Assembly: GCA_963921195.1 (NCBI GenBank) | Contig: OY992539.1 | Coordinates: 207,828,035 to 207,892,034 of the forward strand | Reading direction: 5' to 3' | DNA: 64,000 nucleotides | Source of the DNA: Pegoplata infirma | Taxonomy: Eukaryota; Arthropoda; Insecta; Diptera; Anthomyiidae | In this document: one piece after another, positions 46,201 through 57,830 of the stretch | How positions within the stretch are numbered: position 1 is the first letter of the stretch | Layout: each line of letters opens with the position of its first letter | Made by a program: the position numbers and the translations under genes | Notes under the pieces: model-generated | The model's database searches: none | What the model saw: the letters and a program-made list of their open reading frames with translations, nothing else | What the model was told of the DNA's origin: nothing

Positions 46201-47095
46201 TTGACATCGTTTCAGTTACTGAAAAAATTATAGGACGTTATTTTTAGAGCATCATCAGGGTTTCACTCTCTAGCTTTATGTTTTATTCTTTCACACCCAA
46301 TTTTTTTGGTGGGTTGTTTAAAGGAAATTTATTTAAATATAACAACTAGACGTAAAAACAACAACTGAACAAACAGAGCACCATCCATAACTGCAGAAAG
46401 TGTGGGAGTATTCAGCATTTTGTTTTTTTAGTTTTGTGTATTTTAAATGACTCTAGTACTATTGGCAACACAGCAGCAGCAATCGCAAATGCTTGTAGTG
46501 GCAGCAGTATCAGCTAAGAGTTTTTGTTGGTGATGGCTTTGATTATCATGACGACAACGTCTATGCATTGGAATGATGCAGTTGTCGTTGTGTGTAGTTA
46601 AGATTTTTTGGTACATGTTTCTAGTCTAAATGGCGTCAGAAAATTACTTAAGATTAAATATATCTACACTTAAAATAAAAACTGTGTCCAATCAGCAGAA
46701 AAATCTGCTCATATGGCTCAAATCCCATTTTGAGCGATATGAGAAATCTGCTGATTTTAGCAGACGCGGTTTGCTAAATTTCTGTAGTGATAACCTGGCT
46801 TAAATCGGCAGATAAATCTGTCAAGACAGCAGAAAAATCTGCTGATTTTAATAGAAAAAACTGCTGATTTTAGCAGAAAAAACTGTTGATTTCAGCAGAA
46901 AAATCTGCCAATTTCGTCGGAGAAAATTGTTGTTAGAAATGGATGTCCTTAAGTTGTCTTTAGTTAAATGTATTCACTTGCTGCCTTCTACCTGATGAAT
47001 CATCACTGACATTGTCAAAATTTCTAATTGGTATGTTTTCTGTAAAAACATATTTTTTCAAAAACATTTTTTTTTATAAAATTGGAAAAATATAT
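46201..47095. other. Mostly unique AT-rich DNA with a CTGC/CAGC repeat block
   Basis: 46360-46640 has higher complexity, with GCAGCAGCAATCGC and related repeats typical of fly non-coding DNA; no splice-flanked frame was found. At 46690-46925 the motif GCAGAAAAATCTGCTGATTT repeats in tandem about six to eight times; the unit is itself palindromic (AGCAGA...TCTGCT). Confidence 0.5.
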
Positions 47096-48873
47096 AGGGC
47101 ATTCCATGTCAAATCGGACACTTTGGAATTTTTTTTTTTTAAGATTTTCTTAATTTGTTTACAGTTTTTAGTACCCTTCGAAAACTCCTTCGTGGTAAAT
47201 TTTCAGATTTTTTTGATGACCCGTTCAAAAGATATCGAATTTTTAAAAATTGGTAGTTTGTTTCTTTACTCAAACTTCTGTTACTCATAACTTCTTCAAT
47301 AATGGTCCAAATTTTAATTTTTTTTTTCAATTTTTTTGTTTTTTTACTTACTTTTAAAAAAAAAAAAACCCCAATAAATTCTTAAAAGCGCTCTAGTATG
47401 CGATTTTTAAGTTTTAAAATTTAAATCTCATTTTTGAAAATGTTTGTACTCTTCGATTTTTTTGAAATTTGTTTGTGTAAAACTTCTATCGATTCTTCAA
47501 ATTTTTTGCACAGGAGGGTTGTGGGATAACAATTATTACTATTTTTTAAAATTTTTTGAAAAAATTTTATTGTGATTTTCCAATCTTAAAATCATTTCTA
47601 CTCCTCCAATGGTGCGTCATAGAGGGGTCATTTATAACACCGACCCCCATTAATTTTTACGTCTTAACATTTCTGTGGAACAAACTAATACCCTATCTCC
47701 AATTTCTAAGGGGCTCCCACATAAAACGATATTTTTTAAAATTTGCTCCAACCGCTCTAACTGCCCTAATAGTGCCCTTATATATATAGTCCCGTTGTTC
47801 CTTTTAGGAGCATATTTTTTTAGTCCCAACATTTTCTCTGAACACACCTACCCTCTATCTCTAATTGTTAAGGCGGTCCCCCTACATTTTATTATTTGTT
47901 GTAATTTTTTTTTATTTAATCAGCTTCTACCGGTCGAGTGGTGCGTCCGAGAGGGGTCATTAGTGAGACCGACCCTTATTTTTACCCTACAACATTTTTT
48001 TAAAACATACCTACGCCGTATCTCCACTCCCTAAGTAGGCTCCCATACAAATAACAGTTGGAGAAAATTTTATAAAAATGTAATTTTGAATGGAAGTCTA
48101 CTTAGGGAGTGGACCGCCTTAACAATTAGAGATAGAGGGAAAGTGTTTTCAGAGAAAATGTTTGGACTTAAAAAATATTGTGGGTCGGTCATACATTTTG
48201 TTGCTCTAAGGGTACTATTAGGGTAGTTAGAGTTGTTAGAGCAAATTTTAAAAAATATCGTTTTGTGTTGGAGCCCCCTTAGAAATAGGAGATAGTGTAT
48301 TAGTTTGTTCCAAAGAAATGTTAATACGTAAAAATTAATGGGGGTCGGTCTTATAAATACCCCTCTATGACGCACCATTGGAGCAGTAGAAATGATTTTA
48401 AGATTGGAAAATTACAATAATTTTTTTTCAAAAAATTTTAAAAAATAGTAATAATCGTTATCCCACGATCCTCCTGGGCAAAAAATTTGTAGAATCGATA
48501 GAAGTTTTACACAAAAAAATTTCAAAAAAATCGAAGAGCACAAACATTTTCAAAAAAGAGATTGAATTTTTAGAACTTAAAAATCCCATACTAGAGCGCT
48601 ATTAAGAATTTTTGGGATTTTTTTTTTAAAGTACGTTAAAAAACAAAAAATTAAAAAAAAAAAATTGAAATTTGGACGATTTATGAAGAAGTTATGAGTA
48701 AAAAAAGTAAAGGAAAAAACCTCCAATTTTTAAAAATTCGATATCTTTTGAACGGGTCATCAAAAAAATCTGAAAATTTACCACGAAGGAGTTTTCGAAT
48801 GGTACTGTAAACAAATTGGGAAAATCTAAAAAAAAGTTGTTCAAAGTGTCCGATTTGACATGGAATGCCCCAT
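47096..48873. mobile_element. Foldback element F4 (1.78 kb)
   Basis: It starts AGGGCATTCCATGTCAAATC and ends GATTTGACATGGAATGCCCC. The arms match F1 and F2, including the GGTGCGTCATAGAGGGGTCA segment near 47610 and its reverse complement near 48365. The inner right arm is shortened relative to F1. The 119- and 102-codon frames on opposite strands are arm sequence. Confidence 0.85.
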
Positions 48874-49088
48874 ATACTATTAGTTTTATACAAAAGCCCT
48901 CTCCATCTCTCTCACAGCTTTTGGCAGAGTATAGGTTAGGTTAGGTGAAGAGGTTGACGTAATGTCCACAAGACCAGTTCCTGATCCAAAGTGATACCTC
49001 GAAAGGGGGGGGGGGGGGAGTGGTTTTTGTCGGTGGCTGCTTTACATATTAATCATAATTCATTACTACCTTCCTGGTAAATGATGAT

Positions 49089-49746
49089 TTATGTCTCCAC
49101 ATATGTCTCATCGAGTTTACTTAGCCTAATATATTTAAGCATCTTCCATGGGTTGACATCTCTAAGTTCCTCCAGTTCCTGAAAGAAATAAAAGCCAAAA
49201 CAATTAAATCGAGTGCGAGATAGTGCAGGGCACTGACAAAGATAATGGAATGAATCTTCCACTATCTCTTCGTCCCCACACCATCTGCACAAGTCATCTC
49301 TTATCAATTTTAACTTTTTCAAATAAGCTTTCAAGCCAGTATGGCCTGTAATTAAACCTACATACTTCCTGAGGTCTGATTTTTCCATATAAAGTAGTGT
49401 TTTCTGGATACTTTTTCCACCGCGAGTCCACAAGGCCTTCGTTTGGATACAGTCCTGGCTGCTTTCCCATTTCAAATCTTTCTGTCGTTCAAATATTCTC
49501 CGTATTTCAAAATAAATAACATCCAGGCCCGGATGCACGTCGGTCGTGATTGAACTTAATGGTAAAACTGCTCCCATACGAGCTAACTCGTCATCTTTCT
49601 CGTTTCCTGGAATATTCTGATGACCTGGAACCCAGCACAGTCTTAAAGAGTGTTGTTCGATGAGAGCCATAAGCTCTTGGCGACAACGGCTGACAACCTT
49701 TGATCGAATATTCCTGTTATATAGTGCCTTTAAAGCCGCCTGACTA
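49089..49746 (-). pseudogene. Non-LTR ORF2 fragment: second half of RNase H and zinc knuckle
   Basis: The frame resumes with SQAALKALYNRN directly after the duplicated CTA. It continues through LCWVPGHQNIPGNEKDDELA (RNase H end) to a C-terminal knuckle CRWCGDEE...HYLCQCPALS, stopping at 49089. Joined in order to the 51466-51975 part, the RNase H motif series is complete, so the split is due to the later insertion alone. Confidence 0.85.
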
Positions 49747-51465
49747 CACTGCACAACAAAATCAAATTTTTTCCAAAATTACAAGGTCAGACCAAAAAAT
49801 TTTGATAGAAGAGACAAAAAAAAAATACACGTGTATCGGCGTTTTGAAAGTTTACATCTGGGTTTCATTTTAGGGGGAGGTAAAGTTTCCCCCAAATGCA
49901 GATGTTGTATTGTCAATCGTCATTGAATATCGAGTGAAGCTTACGTTTAAAGTATATGGTGTGTTCTGCAAATTTATATAAAATGTTACGGAGAACATTT
50001 TTGTGGAATATATTAACCCTCTAGCTCCTCACGGTAAGGGTCTTTTTTGTCCTTCTTTTCAAAAAGAGCAAAAAACACCATTAAAAAAGGGATTTAAGGG
50101 GCTTAAATGTTCCGAAAAAATATTCGTCGTAAAATTTTACTATAAGTCCTTGAATACACCAAAACGGAAAACTCAACCAGAAGGTCAGAAATAAGACTCA
50201 ACAAAAGAAATCTTAGGGTTAATTTCGCATTTATTAAGAAAATCGTTTAAAGCTTACGTTTAAAGTATATGGTGTGTTCAGCAAATTTATGTAAAATGTT
50301 ACGGAGAACATTTTTGTAGAATATGTTAACCCTCTAACTCCTCAAGATAAGGGTATTTTTTGTCCTTATTTTCAAAAAGAGCAAAAAACACCATTAAAAC
50401 AGGGATTTAAGGGGTTTTAATGTTCCGCAAAAATATCCGCCGTGAAATTTTACCATAAGTCCCTGAACACACCAAAACAGAAAACTCAACAAGAAAGTCA
50501 GATATAAGACACAACAAAAGAGAGCTTAGGGTTAATTTCGCATTTATTAAGAAAATCGGGTAAAGCTTACGTTTAAAGTATATGGTGTGTTCAGCAAATT
50601 TATGTAAAATATTACGGAGAACATTTTTGTAGAATATGTTAACCCTCTAACTCCTCAAGATAAGGGTCTTTTTTGTCCTTCTTTTAAAAAAGAGCAAAGC
50701 ACGCCACTAAAACAGGGATTTAGGGGGTTAAAATGTTCCGCAAAAATATTCGTCGTGAAATTTTACTATAAGTCCCTTTAACGGCAAATATTTTTGCAGA
50801 CCATTTTAACCCTTAAATAGCTGTTTTAATGGTGTTTTTGCTCTTTTTCAAAAGAAGGACAAAAAAGACCCTTACCTTTAGGAGCTAGAGGGTTAACATA
50901 TTCTACAAAAATGTTTTCCGTAACATTTTACATAAAATTGCTTCACACACCATATACTTTAAACGTAAGCTTAACTCGATTTTCTTAATAAATGCGAAAT
51001 TAACCCTAAGCTCTCTTTTGTTGTGTCTTATTTCTGACTTTCTTGTTAAGTTTTCCGTTTTGGTGTATTCAGGGACTTATAGTAAAATTTTACGGCGGAT
51101 ATTTTTGCGGAACATTCAAACCTCCTAAATCCCTGTTTTAATGGTGTTTTTTGTTCTTTTTGAAAAGATGGACAAAAAAGACCCTTATCTTGAGGAGTTA
51201 GAGGGTTAATATATTCCACAAAAATGTTCTCCGTAACATTTTACATAAATTTGCTTAACACACCATACACTTTAAACGTAAGCTTCACTCGATATTCAAT
51301 GACGATTTACAATACAACATTTGCATTTGGGGGAAACTTCACCTCCCCCTAAAATGAAACCCAGATGTAAACTTTCAAAACGCCGATACACGTGTATTTT
51401 TTTTTTGTCTCTTCTATCAAAATTTTTTGGTCAGACCTTGTAATTTTTTTTTGTGTTGTACAGTG
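49747..51465. mobile_element. CACTG-ended foldback (1.72 kb) with a 3-bp duplication
   Basis: Ends are CACTGCACAACA and the reverse complement of GTTGTACAGTG, with the 3-bp duplication CTA at 49744-49746 and 51466-51468. CACTG ends plus a 3-bp duplication fit the CACTA/EnSpm group. The arms are near-identical for about 190 bp (ACAAGGTCAGACC...AACGCCGATACACGTGTAT). Inside, a unit of about 313 bp starting AGCTTACGTTTAAAGTATAT stands in direct tandem (about 49938, 50251, 50565) and then in inverted orientation (50770-51290). No transposase. Confidence 0.8.
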
Positions 51466-51975
51466 CTATCAATGTAAATAATGATCTCACTAGAGTAGAT
51501 CGGCCTCATTAAAATAAGCCTGGCTGCCTCTGACACTGCATGCAGTTCCGCCTGAAAAATATTACAGCTGTCCTGTATCCTTGAACTGAGTTCAATTCCC
51601 AGTTTCTCACAGTAGACACCGCTACCTGTTCCCTGTGGCATCTTTGATCCATCCGTGTAGACTGCAATGTGCTGTTCCCCAACAGGTGGATTTTCCCAGA
51701 ATACTCTAGATGGTATTTCAATTGTTATACCTGCATCCCACACGATATGTGGAGTCATATAATCAGTCACACAGTCATCATATCGAGGGTCTCGTATGAG
51801 TTTTGTGTGTCCATAGTCTCGAACTTTCAGCGCGCAGTTTTGACTTAGTCTCAGCTGTGTCCTAAGTGCGTATTCCTGAATGTAAAGATCCAAAGATGGC
51901 AAGTCCAGAATCCTACTTATACCATGTGTGGATGTTGTCCTTCGTGCTCCAGTGATACTTAAGGCGGCCACTCTA
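51466..51975 (-). pseudogene. Non-LTR ORF2 fragment: RT end and first half of RNase H
   Basis: The frame opens with AALSITGARRTTSTHG (the conserved region after the reverse transcriptase thumb). It then enters RNase H: VYTDGSKMPQGTGSGVY (first Asp), FQAELHAVSEAA (Glu) and IIIYIDS (second Asp). It is cut at the codon after IDS by the foldback at 49747-51465; beyond that point the translation is foldback sequence. The other half of the domain is at 49089-49746. Confidence 0.85.
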
Positions 51976-51990
51976 TTTGGCAGAGTATAG

Positions 51991-53020
51991 TGACATATAA
52001 ACTCTGAATGTTATAGCACACAATAGACAAAAAGGATTTTTAGTGTAATTATTTGTTGATATGCTTTAGGTAAGTGGCTAGAGGCTAAGCCTTACCAACG
52101 AGTGGTCCGTTGTGCAAATCTTGGTGGGGATAAGTTAAAAGAGTTGTAAATATATTTTCTTAAAGTTCATAAAACTTTTGATTGTCTTAATTCTTTTTAC
52201 CCGTTATCACGTTGATTATATTTTTTTAAACAACTCATAATTATTTCCTCTTTTGCTAGATTCTTTATATTCTGGCCAGTTGAATTTAAATGAAAATAAA
52301 AAAAAAATTAACCAAAACAGAAACTAATTTTTCTAAATTTTTTTATGTTGTTTTTTACTTACTTCCTTTGTTCATTACCATTTTTTTATTTTTTATTTTT
52401 AGAAAACTTCAAATGTTTTGGTCATTTGTTGTGTAGCCAAAACTTTTTTTCAACTTAAATTTTCATCTCTTATGTTGTTGTCTTAATTTAAGTTGTTTGA
52501 CAACATCATGGTTGTTTCGGGCTACAACGCCCGTTTTTTTTTATTTTGTGTTGTTTTTCCTCTGGAAAATGTTGATGTTTAAGCAACTTTAACATTTTCA
52601 TTTGGTTTTTTTTTAACCTCCCAAAATTTTTCACAAAAAAAATGGAACTTTAACATCATCTCTCACATACTTTGTTGTTATGGAGTTTTTTTTATGCATA
52701 TATTTTTCGAGGCATGTATGATGTTTTATTTTTGAAATATACTAACAAGGTTATAAAAAAAGAAAGAAGGCAAAATATGCTAACTATACAACACTTTTTT
52801 TTTGTTGTAATGTATTATATCATAGACAGTTACTCAAAGAATTAAGTTAATAACTAAAATGATAAACAATCATGGGAAATTTTTTGCGGGGGAATTTCAT
52901 ACTCGTGAAATCATCTTGACGATTTTTGAAAAATTTTTTAAATTAAAAAATTTTATTATAATTTTATTAAAAAATTTTAAAAAGTTTAATTTTGTTTTTA
53001 ATAATTTTTTTTATTGATAT
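51991..53020. other. AT-rich stretch without recognisable gene
   Basis: Moderately complex up to about 52700, then A/T-rich; no supported exon or repeat terminus. Confidence 0.35.
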
Positions 53021-53273
53021 ACCCGTGTAAAAATGTATTAGATCTTATCTGATCTGTTCATAAATATTTATATGTGATCGTATCTGATTGCATATAATTT
53101 TATCTGAAATGACCAAAATCGATATCTAATTAAATCTCGGATTTGGTCAACTTTAGCACAAAATTTACATTTAATTATATCTAAGCAGATATAATTCTAT
53201 AGAATTAGATCCAATCATATATTATCAGATCAAAGCAGATCTGGCAAGATCTAATTGATTTTTACATGGGTAA
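53021..53273. mobile_element. MITE, about 250 bp, ends ACCCGTGTAAAAAT
   Basis: The left end is TACCCGTGTAAAAATGTATT then AGATCTTATCTGATCTG. The right end, reverse complemented, is TACCCATGTAAAAATCAATT then AGATCTTGCCAGATCTG. The terminal repeats are about 40 bp. The interior is rich in AGATCN and ATATCT words. Confidence 0.7.
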
Positions 53274-53783
53274 TTAAATTTTTTAATTGATTTCGCAAAT
53301 TTCTGTGACTTAAGAATAAATACACTTTTCTCTATTAAAATTTTACAAATTTTAGTAATTAATACTATAACTCTCGTGATAGCTGCAAAATCAATTAAAA
53401 ATGTAATTGATATAATCATTTTAGTGATTGAAACTCATTTTCATGTTTTAGTGCGTACTATTTTAGATTATATGTAAAACATTTTAAAATTCATTTTCTC
53501 ATAGATGTTAGATCAATTTTGTTTGGCACTGTCCATTACATTGTCATTGGAAAATTGTGTCTGCTGCAAGCAGACCTTAAGGATACATAAGCCATTATGT
53601 TCATAGTAATAGTTTAAATTATTCTTTTAAATTTTTTAATATGAGTCTGTTTTAATTATAATTTATATGAGTTTTAAAGACATAAAACCATGACGAAAAT
53701 TAAAAAAGGAATATAAAATCAAAGTTTGAAAATTTAAATCAACTAAATTTAAAAACTTAAAAAAATGTCCTGAAGCATTTTGT
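53274..53783. other. AT-rich stretch without recognisable gene
   Basis: Only one short frame overlaps this stretch (53225-53419, minus), with no domain. No repeat boundary identified. Confidence 0.35.
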
Positions 53784-54218
53784 TATTTTACAAGCTTTTT
53801 ACCAATAATTTTGTAATTTTACATGTTTTTTACCAATAAAATTGTAAATTTCGTGACTTTACTAGATTTTTTGCTATCTCCTATTTAACGAGAATTCCTA
53901 GTAAAAATTACGAGCTTCTTTGTAGTTTTACAAGATTTTTACTAATAAAATTGTAAATTTACAATTTTTTTTGCGCAATAAAACTAACAAGGAATTTTCG
54001 TAAATTTACTAGATTTTTGTTTTGTAAAAAACCTTGGAAATTTGTAAAATTACAAAAAAAAAAATTGTAAAATTACAAAAAAAAAAAAATGTAAAATTAC
54101 AAAAAAAAATTAAATATTGATCGAAAATTTTTTGTTAAAAAACAAGGAAAACTGTCAAATATTGGTAAAATGGGATTACAAGACTTTTTCTAGTAATTTG
54201 ACAAGGTTTTTTTTGTGT
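53784..54218. repeat. Second copy of the TTTTTACCAAT array element
   Basis: It shares TTTTACAAGCTTTTTACCAA, TTTACTAGATTTTTTGCTA, TCAAATATTGGTAAAATG and the exit GTTTTTTTTGTGT with 36431-37052. About two and a half units. Confidence 0.65.
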
Positions 54219-54270
54219 ACGTTTTTGATATTTAGTACATTTTTTCATTCACGTTTGTTTTAGTACATTT

Positions 54271-55702
54271 TTATACTCTCCAACAACAGCATACTCACTT
54301 TGTCATTCCATTCGTAACGCACCGAAATATCGTTCTAAGACCCCAAAATGAGAGATGAGAAGTTTTCATTTTTTCGCAAAGAACATATTTGGTTAAATTT
54401 TTATTGACTCTTTGGTGCGATAAAAATTTATTTTAAAAAAAAGATTTTTAAACAATTTTTGACGGACTGTTCAATGGCGTTGGTGGTTTTTAAAAAAATA
54501 TAAATTTGACCTTAAAATTCAAGGTCAAATTATTAAAAAAGATTTATTTTATAAAGCGCCTCTTTGGAGATTATTTTAACTAAGTTTAGTAGAAAGGTTG
54601 ACGTTTTTTACACATAAAAACATTTTTCAAAAAATGGATCGAGAGTTCCTTCCTGCGAAATAATTTTTTTGTATGAAATAACACTTAAAAAGTACGATTA
54701 CCACGTGTATTATAAGTAAAAAAATAAAAAATAAATATTTTCGCAATAAGGAACTCTCGATCTAAATATTTTTTGAAAATGGTTTTTAATGCAAAAAATG
54801 TCAAGCTTTCTAATAAACTTAGCTAAAATAATCTCAAAATAGGCGCTCTATAAGAAAAATTTTTTTTTATAATTTGACCTTGAATTTTAAGGTCAAATTT
54901 ATATTTTTTTCAAAAACCACCAATGCCATTGAAAGGTCGTCAAAAATACTTTAAAAATCGTTTTTTAAAAATAAATTTTTATCGCATCAAAGTGTCAATA
55001 AAAATTCAACCAAATATGATCTTTGCAAAAAAATGAAAGCTTCCCATCTCTGTAGCTCTAAAAATATTTCAATGAAAATTTTTTTATTTGAACTTTAGAC
55101 TACCTACTATTATCCCAACATTTTGGCAAAATTATATCTAAATCGGTTTTTTGGTGTGGACCGTTGGTGCGTTTTGCCCCATATATATTATTAATCAGAG
55201 ATCGGTTCTAAGACATTCTAGCGATGTCCGTCCGTCTGCCTGTCCGTCCGTCTGTACGTCCGTCCGTCTGTTAGTCCATCAGATTGTATGAAGATTTTAG
55301 CGATTTCATAAAGGGAGAGTCAGCAGTATGTCAGGGGTGATTTTATTTTGCCAACTGTGAAATTCCCCCTTTAATAACTGAACCAACCTCTAAAAAACCC
55401 ACATTTTCACAGTTTTTTTTTTTAATTTTTCTAAGCTAATGAAACATTTTTATGTCAAAAGAATTTCAAAGTTCTGCAGTTGAATCCGGGAGATTAGAAA
55501 ATGTAATTTTTTTGGTACGCCCCTTTTTGTGGGCGTGGTTAAAAAAAAATAAACTACATAATAAAAAATTGTATAAATAAAGTGCAAAATGCATAGAAAA
55601 CAATTTCAAAAAAATTATTGAAAAAAACTTTATTTTAAAGAAAATCACTTTTGAAAAAAAAAAAATTGAAAAAAAATTTCCGCGAAAAAAAATCCGCGAT
55701 TT
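54271..55702 (+). mobile_element. mini-me-like element split by a foldback
   Basis: The 5' part is 54271-54344 (TTATACTCTCCAACAACAGC to AAGACCCCAAA). The 3' part resumes near 55184 (ATATTATTAATCAGAGATCG, core TTCTAGCGATGTCC, GTCY tract 55230-55270, CCCCTTTTTGTGGGCGTGG). The terminal hairpin is absent, and the next mini-me starts at 55703. Confidence 0.7.
54345..55183. mobile_element. Foldback (about 840 bp) inside mini-me
   Basis: Mirrored arms include AGTTTTCATTTTTTCGCAAA near 54360 against TTTGCAAAAAAATGAAAGCT near 55023, and AATTTGACCTTAAAATTCAA against TTGACCTTGAATTTTAAGGT. The centre is near 54690. The right end GCGTTTTGCCCCAT extends beyond the left arm, so the left terminus is missing or deleted. 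Confidence 0.7.
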
Positions 55703-56362
55703 TTTTATACCCTCCAACCTCAGTATGGGGTATACTCACTTTGTCATTCCGTGTGTAACACATCGAAATATCGGTCGGGGACCCCATAAAGTATATATAA
55801 TATTGATCTATGATAGAATCTAAGACATTCTAGCGATGTCCGTCCGTCCGTCCGTCTGTAGAAATAACGATGCAGTCCAAACCAGAAGAATATCTCTTAT
55901 GTTACTGGTAAGGTTAAGTTCGAAGATGGGCAAAATCGGACCAGGGGAAAAAAGTTCCCCCTTGAAGAACTAAAACGACCCCTGAAAAATACGATATTTT
56001 TACGAGTTTTTTTTAATTTTTGCTCAACAAATGTAACATTTGTATGCCATATTATGTTCATAGACCTGCGCTTGGACCAAGGGGGTTAGAAAATTCGATT
56101 TTTTCAGGCCGCCCCCCTTTGGGGGCGTGGTTATAGAAATTAATTAAAAATAACGAAAAAAATTTATTATTTAAGCGTAAATATCATTAACAAAAAATTT
56201 TTAAACATATATTGCGGGGGTACAGGTGTCCCCCACCAAGTCCGCCGACCCCCTCCCCCCCACCAAAAAAAAAGACGCACCTGCAATTTTTTGTTTTTAA
56301 TTTTAAACGTGTTGGAGGGTATAAAAGATTCGGCAAAGCCGAATTTAACACTCTTACTTGTT
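55703..56362 (+). mobile_element. mini-me-like element, subfamily B, full length
   Basis: Runs from TTTTATACCCTCCAACCTC to GGAGGGTATAAAAG, the hairpin TTCGGCAAAGCCGAA and CTCTTACTTGTTTT. The core TTCTAGCGATGTCC and a short GTCC tract lie at 55830-55860. The 90-codon frames on both strands near 56167-56484 are repeat-derived. Confidence 0.85.
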
Positions 56363-56638
56363 TTTTTTCTTTTTGTCAAGAAATATGTTCGTACTTGTTT
56401 AAATACCATTCGGTGTTCAATTATGTTCACATATGTCAATCACCAGCCGAATTAAAGCATTGTGCATTTTTAGGTTATGTTTAATGTACCAAAATTTTCG
56501 AAGTGTCCTTAAATTTTCGTCCATAATTTTTGAAGCGCTGAAAAGATATCGCTCAAATGCAATACGAAACTGCTCGGGAGAACTTCCAATAAATATTTTA
56601 AATTTCAGTCATCTCCGTGTAATATTGTAGCCGTGATC

Positions 56639-56710
56639 ACCATTTCCACAGACAGACAGACGGACGGACATCGCTAAAATGTCTTAAATCGATTACTGAT
56701 CAATTATATA
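56639..56710 (-). mobile_element. Truncated mini-me core, reverse orientation
   Basis: In reverse complement: TTGATCAGTAATCGATTTAA, ATTTTAGCGATGTCC and four GTCY repeats. It is cut on the right by element G. Confidence 0.65.
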
Positions 56711-57612
56711 TAGTGGGCGACAATACATTGTAATTTTTTAAAAACAAAGTTAACAATACTAAACGTTATATTATCAAATGAGTATTATTTAAAAAAAAAG
56801 TTAGGTAGGTAATTTATAAAGCTTTAATTTAAGCTTAATGACATCCAGATTGAGTAAATAATAAAGGTGCTACGAGGATCGATCTGGAAAATTAAATTAT
56901 TTATAGACATTTTTTAGAACATTTTTTAATAATATTTCCAAGTCGATTTTTTCCAAGTTTAAACTTTAAAATTTTAAAAAAAGGTCCAGCAGATTTTATT
57001 CAGTGATCAAATAATTTTTCGAACAACCCAAACAAACATTGAAATGTTTTTAAGTACAGTATAAAAATACCACATGTTTTGACCTTCAATTCTTTTAACC
57101 ACCAGTTTTTTGTAAACAAAGAAAAGATGTTATTGTTTATTAATTTTGGTACACCTAAGTGTATGGTAATGAAATATTAAAATAATTAAAATTTTTGTTT
57201 GTTAACAAAAAATTGGTGGTCAAAAGAATTGGAGGTCAAAAAATGTGGACTTTTTCAACTTTACTTAAAAAATTTCACTGTCTGGCTCGTTGTTCACTGA
57301 ATAAAATCTATTGGACCTTTTTTTAAATTTTTAATGTTTGAACTTGGACAAAATCGACTTGGAAATACTTTTAAAAAATTTTCTAAAAAATAACTATAAA
57401 AAATTTCATTTTCCAGATCGACCCTCGTAGTACATATATTATTAACTCAATCTAAACGCCATGAAGCTTAAATTAAAGCTTAATAATTTACCTACACAAC
57501 ATTTTTTTTAAATAATACTCATTTGATAATAATAACGTTTAGTATTGTTAACTTTGCCTTTAACAAATTGCATCTACTATAAAAAAAGTTTCCAATGTAT
57601 TGTCGCCCACTG
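56711..57612. mobile_element. Palindromic element G, complete copy (about 900 bp)
   Basis: The left end is AGTGGGCGACAATACATTG and the right end CAATGTATTGTCGCCCACTG. The arms are mirrored through AATTAAAGCTTAAT-type and CCAGATCGACCCTCGTAG segments to a centre near 57160. TA flanks on both sides. No gene. Confidence 0.8.
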
Positions 57613-57830
57613 TATATATGGGGCATTCATTGCATGTCAAATCGGACACTTTGAAAAATTAATTTTTTTTTGGATTTTTCCCTTTTGTGGGAGTGGTAAA
57701 AAAAATAAACTACTTAATTAAAAATTGTATAAAAATGCATAATTAATGAATAGCCAACATTTATTGCGTGGGGAAAGGTATCCCCCACTGCCTTCGCCGA
57801 CACCCCCCCCAAAAAAATACTTTTTTTGAC
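57613..57830. mobile_element. Stub of an F-type foldback joined to a mini-me 3' fragment
   Basis: 57617-57670 is the F-family start (GGGGCATTC, GTCAAATCGGACACTTTG). At about 57678 it changes to a mini-me subfamily-B 3' segment (CCCTTTTGTGGGAGTGGT ... TCCCCCACTGCC ... C-run), with no mini-me terminus. Confidence 0.6.

Larger units (their letters stand above)
48920..51990 (-). mobile_element. 5'-truncated non-LTR retrotransposon fragment, split by a CACTG foldback
   Basis: The body is 48935-51975 on the minus strand. It is flanked by the 15-bp target duplication TTTGGCAGAGTATAG (48920-48934 and 51976-51990). The 3' tail is CCTAACCTAACC in element sense, as in the 6811-11649 element. Only the end of reverse transcriptase, RNase H and the C-terminal knuckle are present, as expected for 5' truncation during reverse transcription. 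The protein differs clearly from the first element, so it is a different family or lineage of the same group. Confidence 0.9.

Noticed and set aside
46360..46640. Higher-complexity stretch as a possible exon
   Set aside because: No frame flanked by convincing splice sites on either strand.
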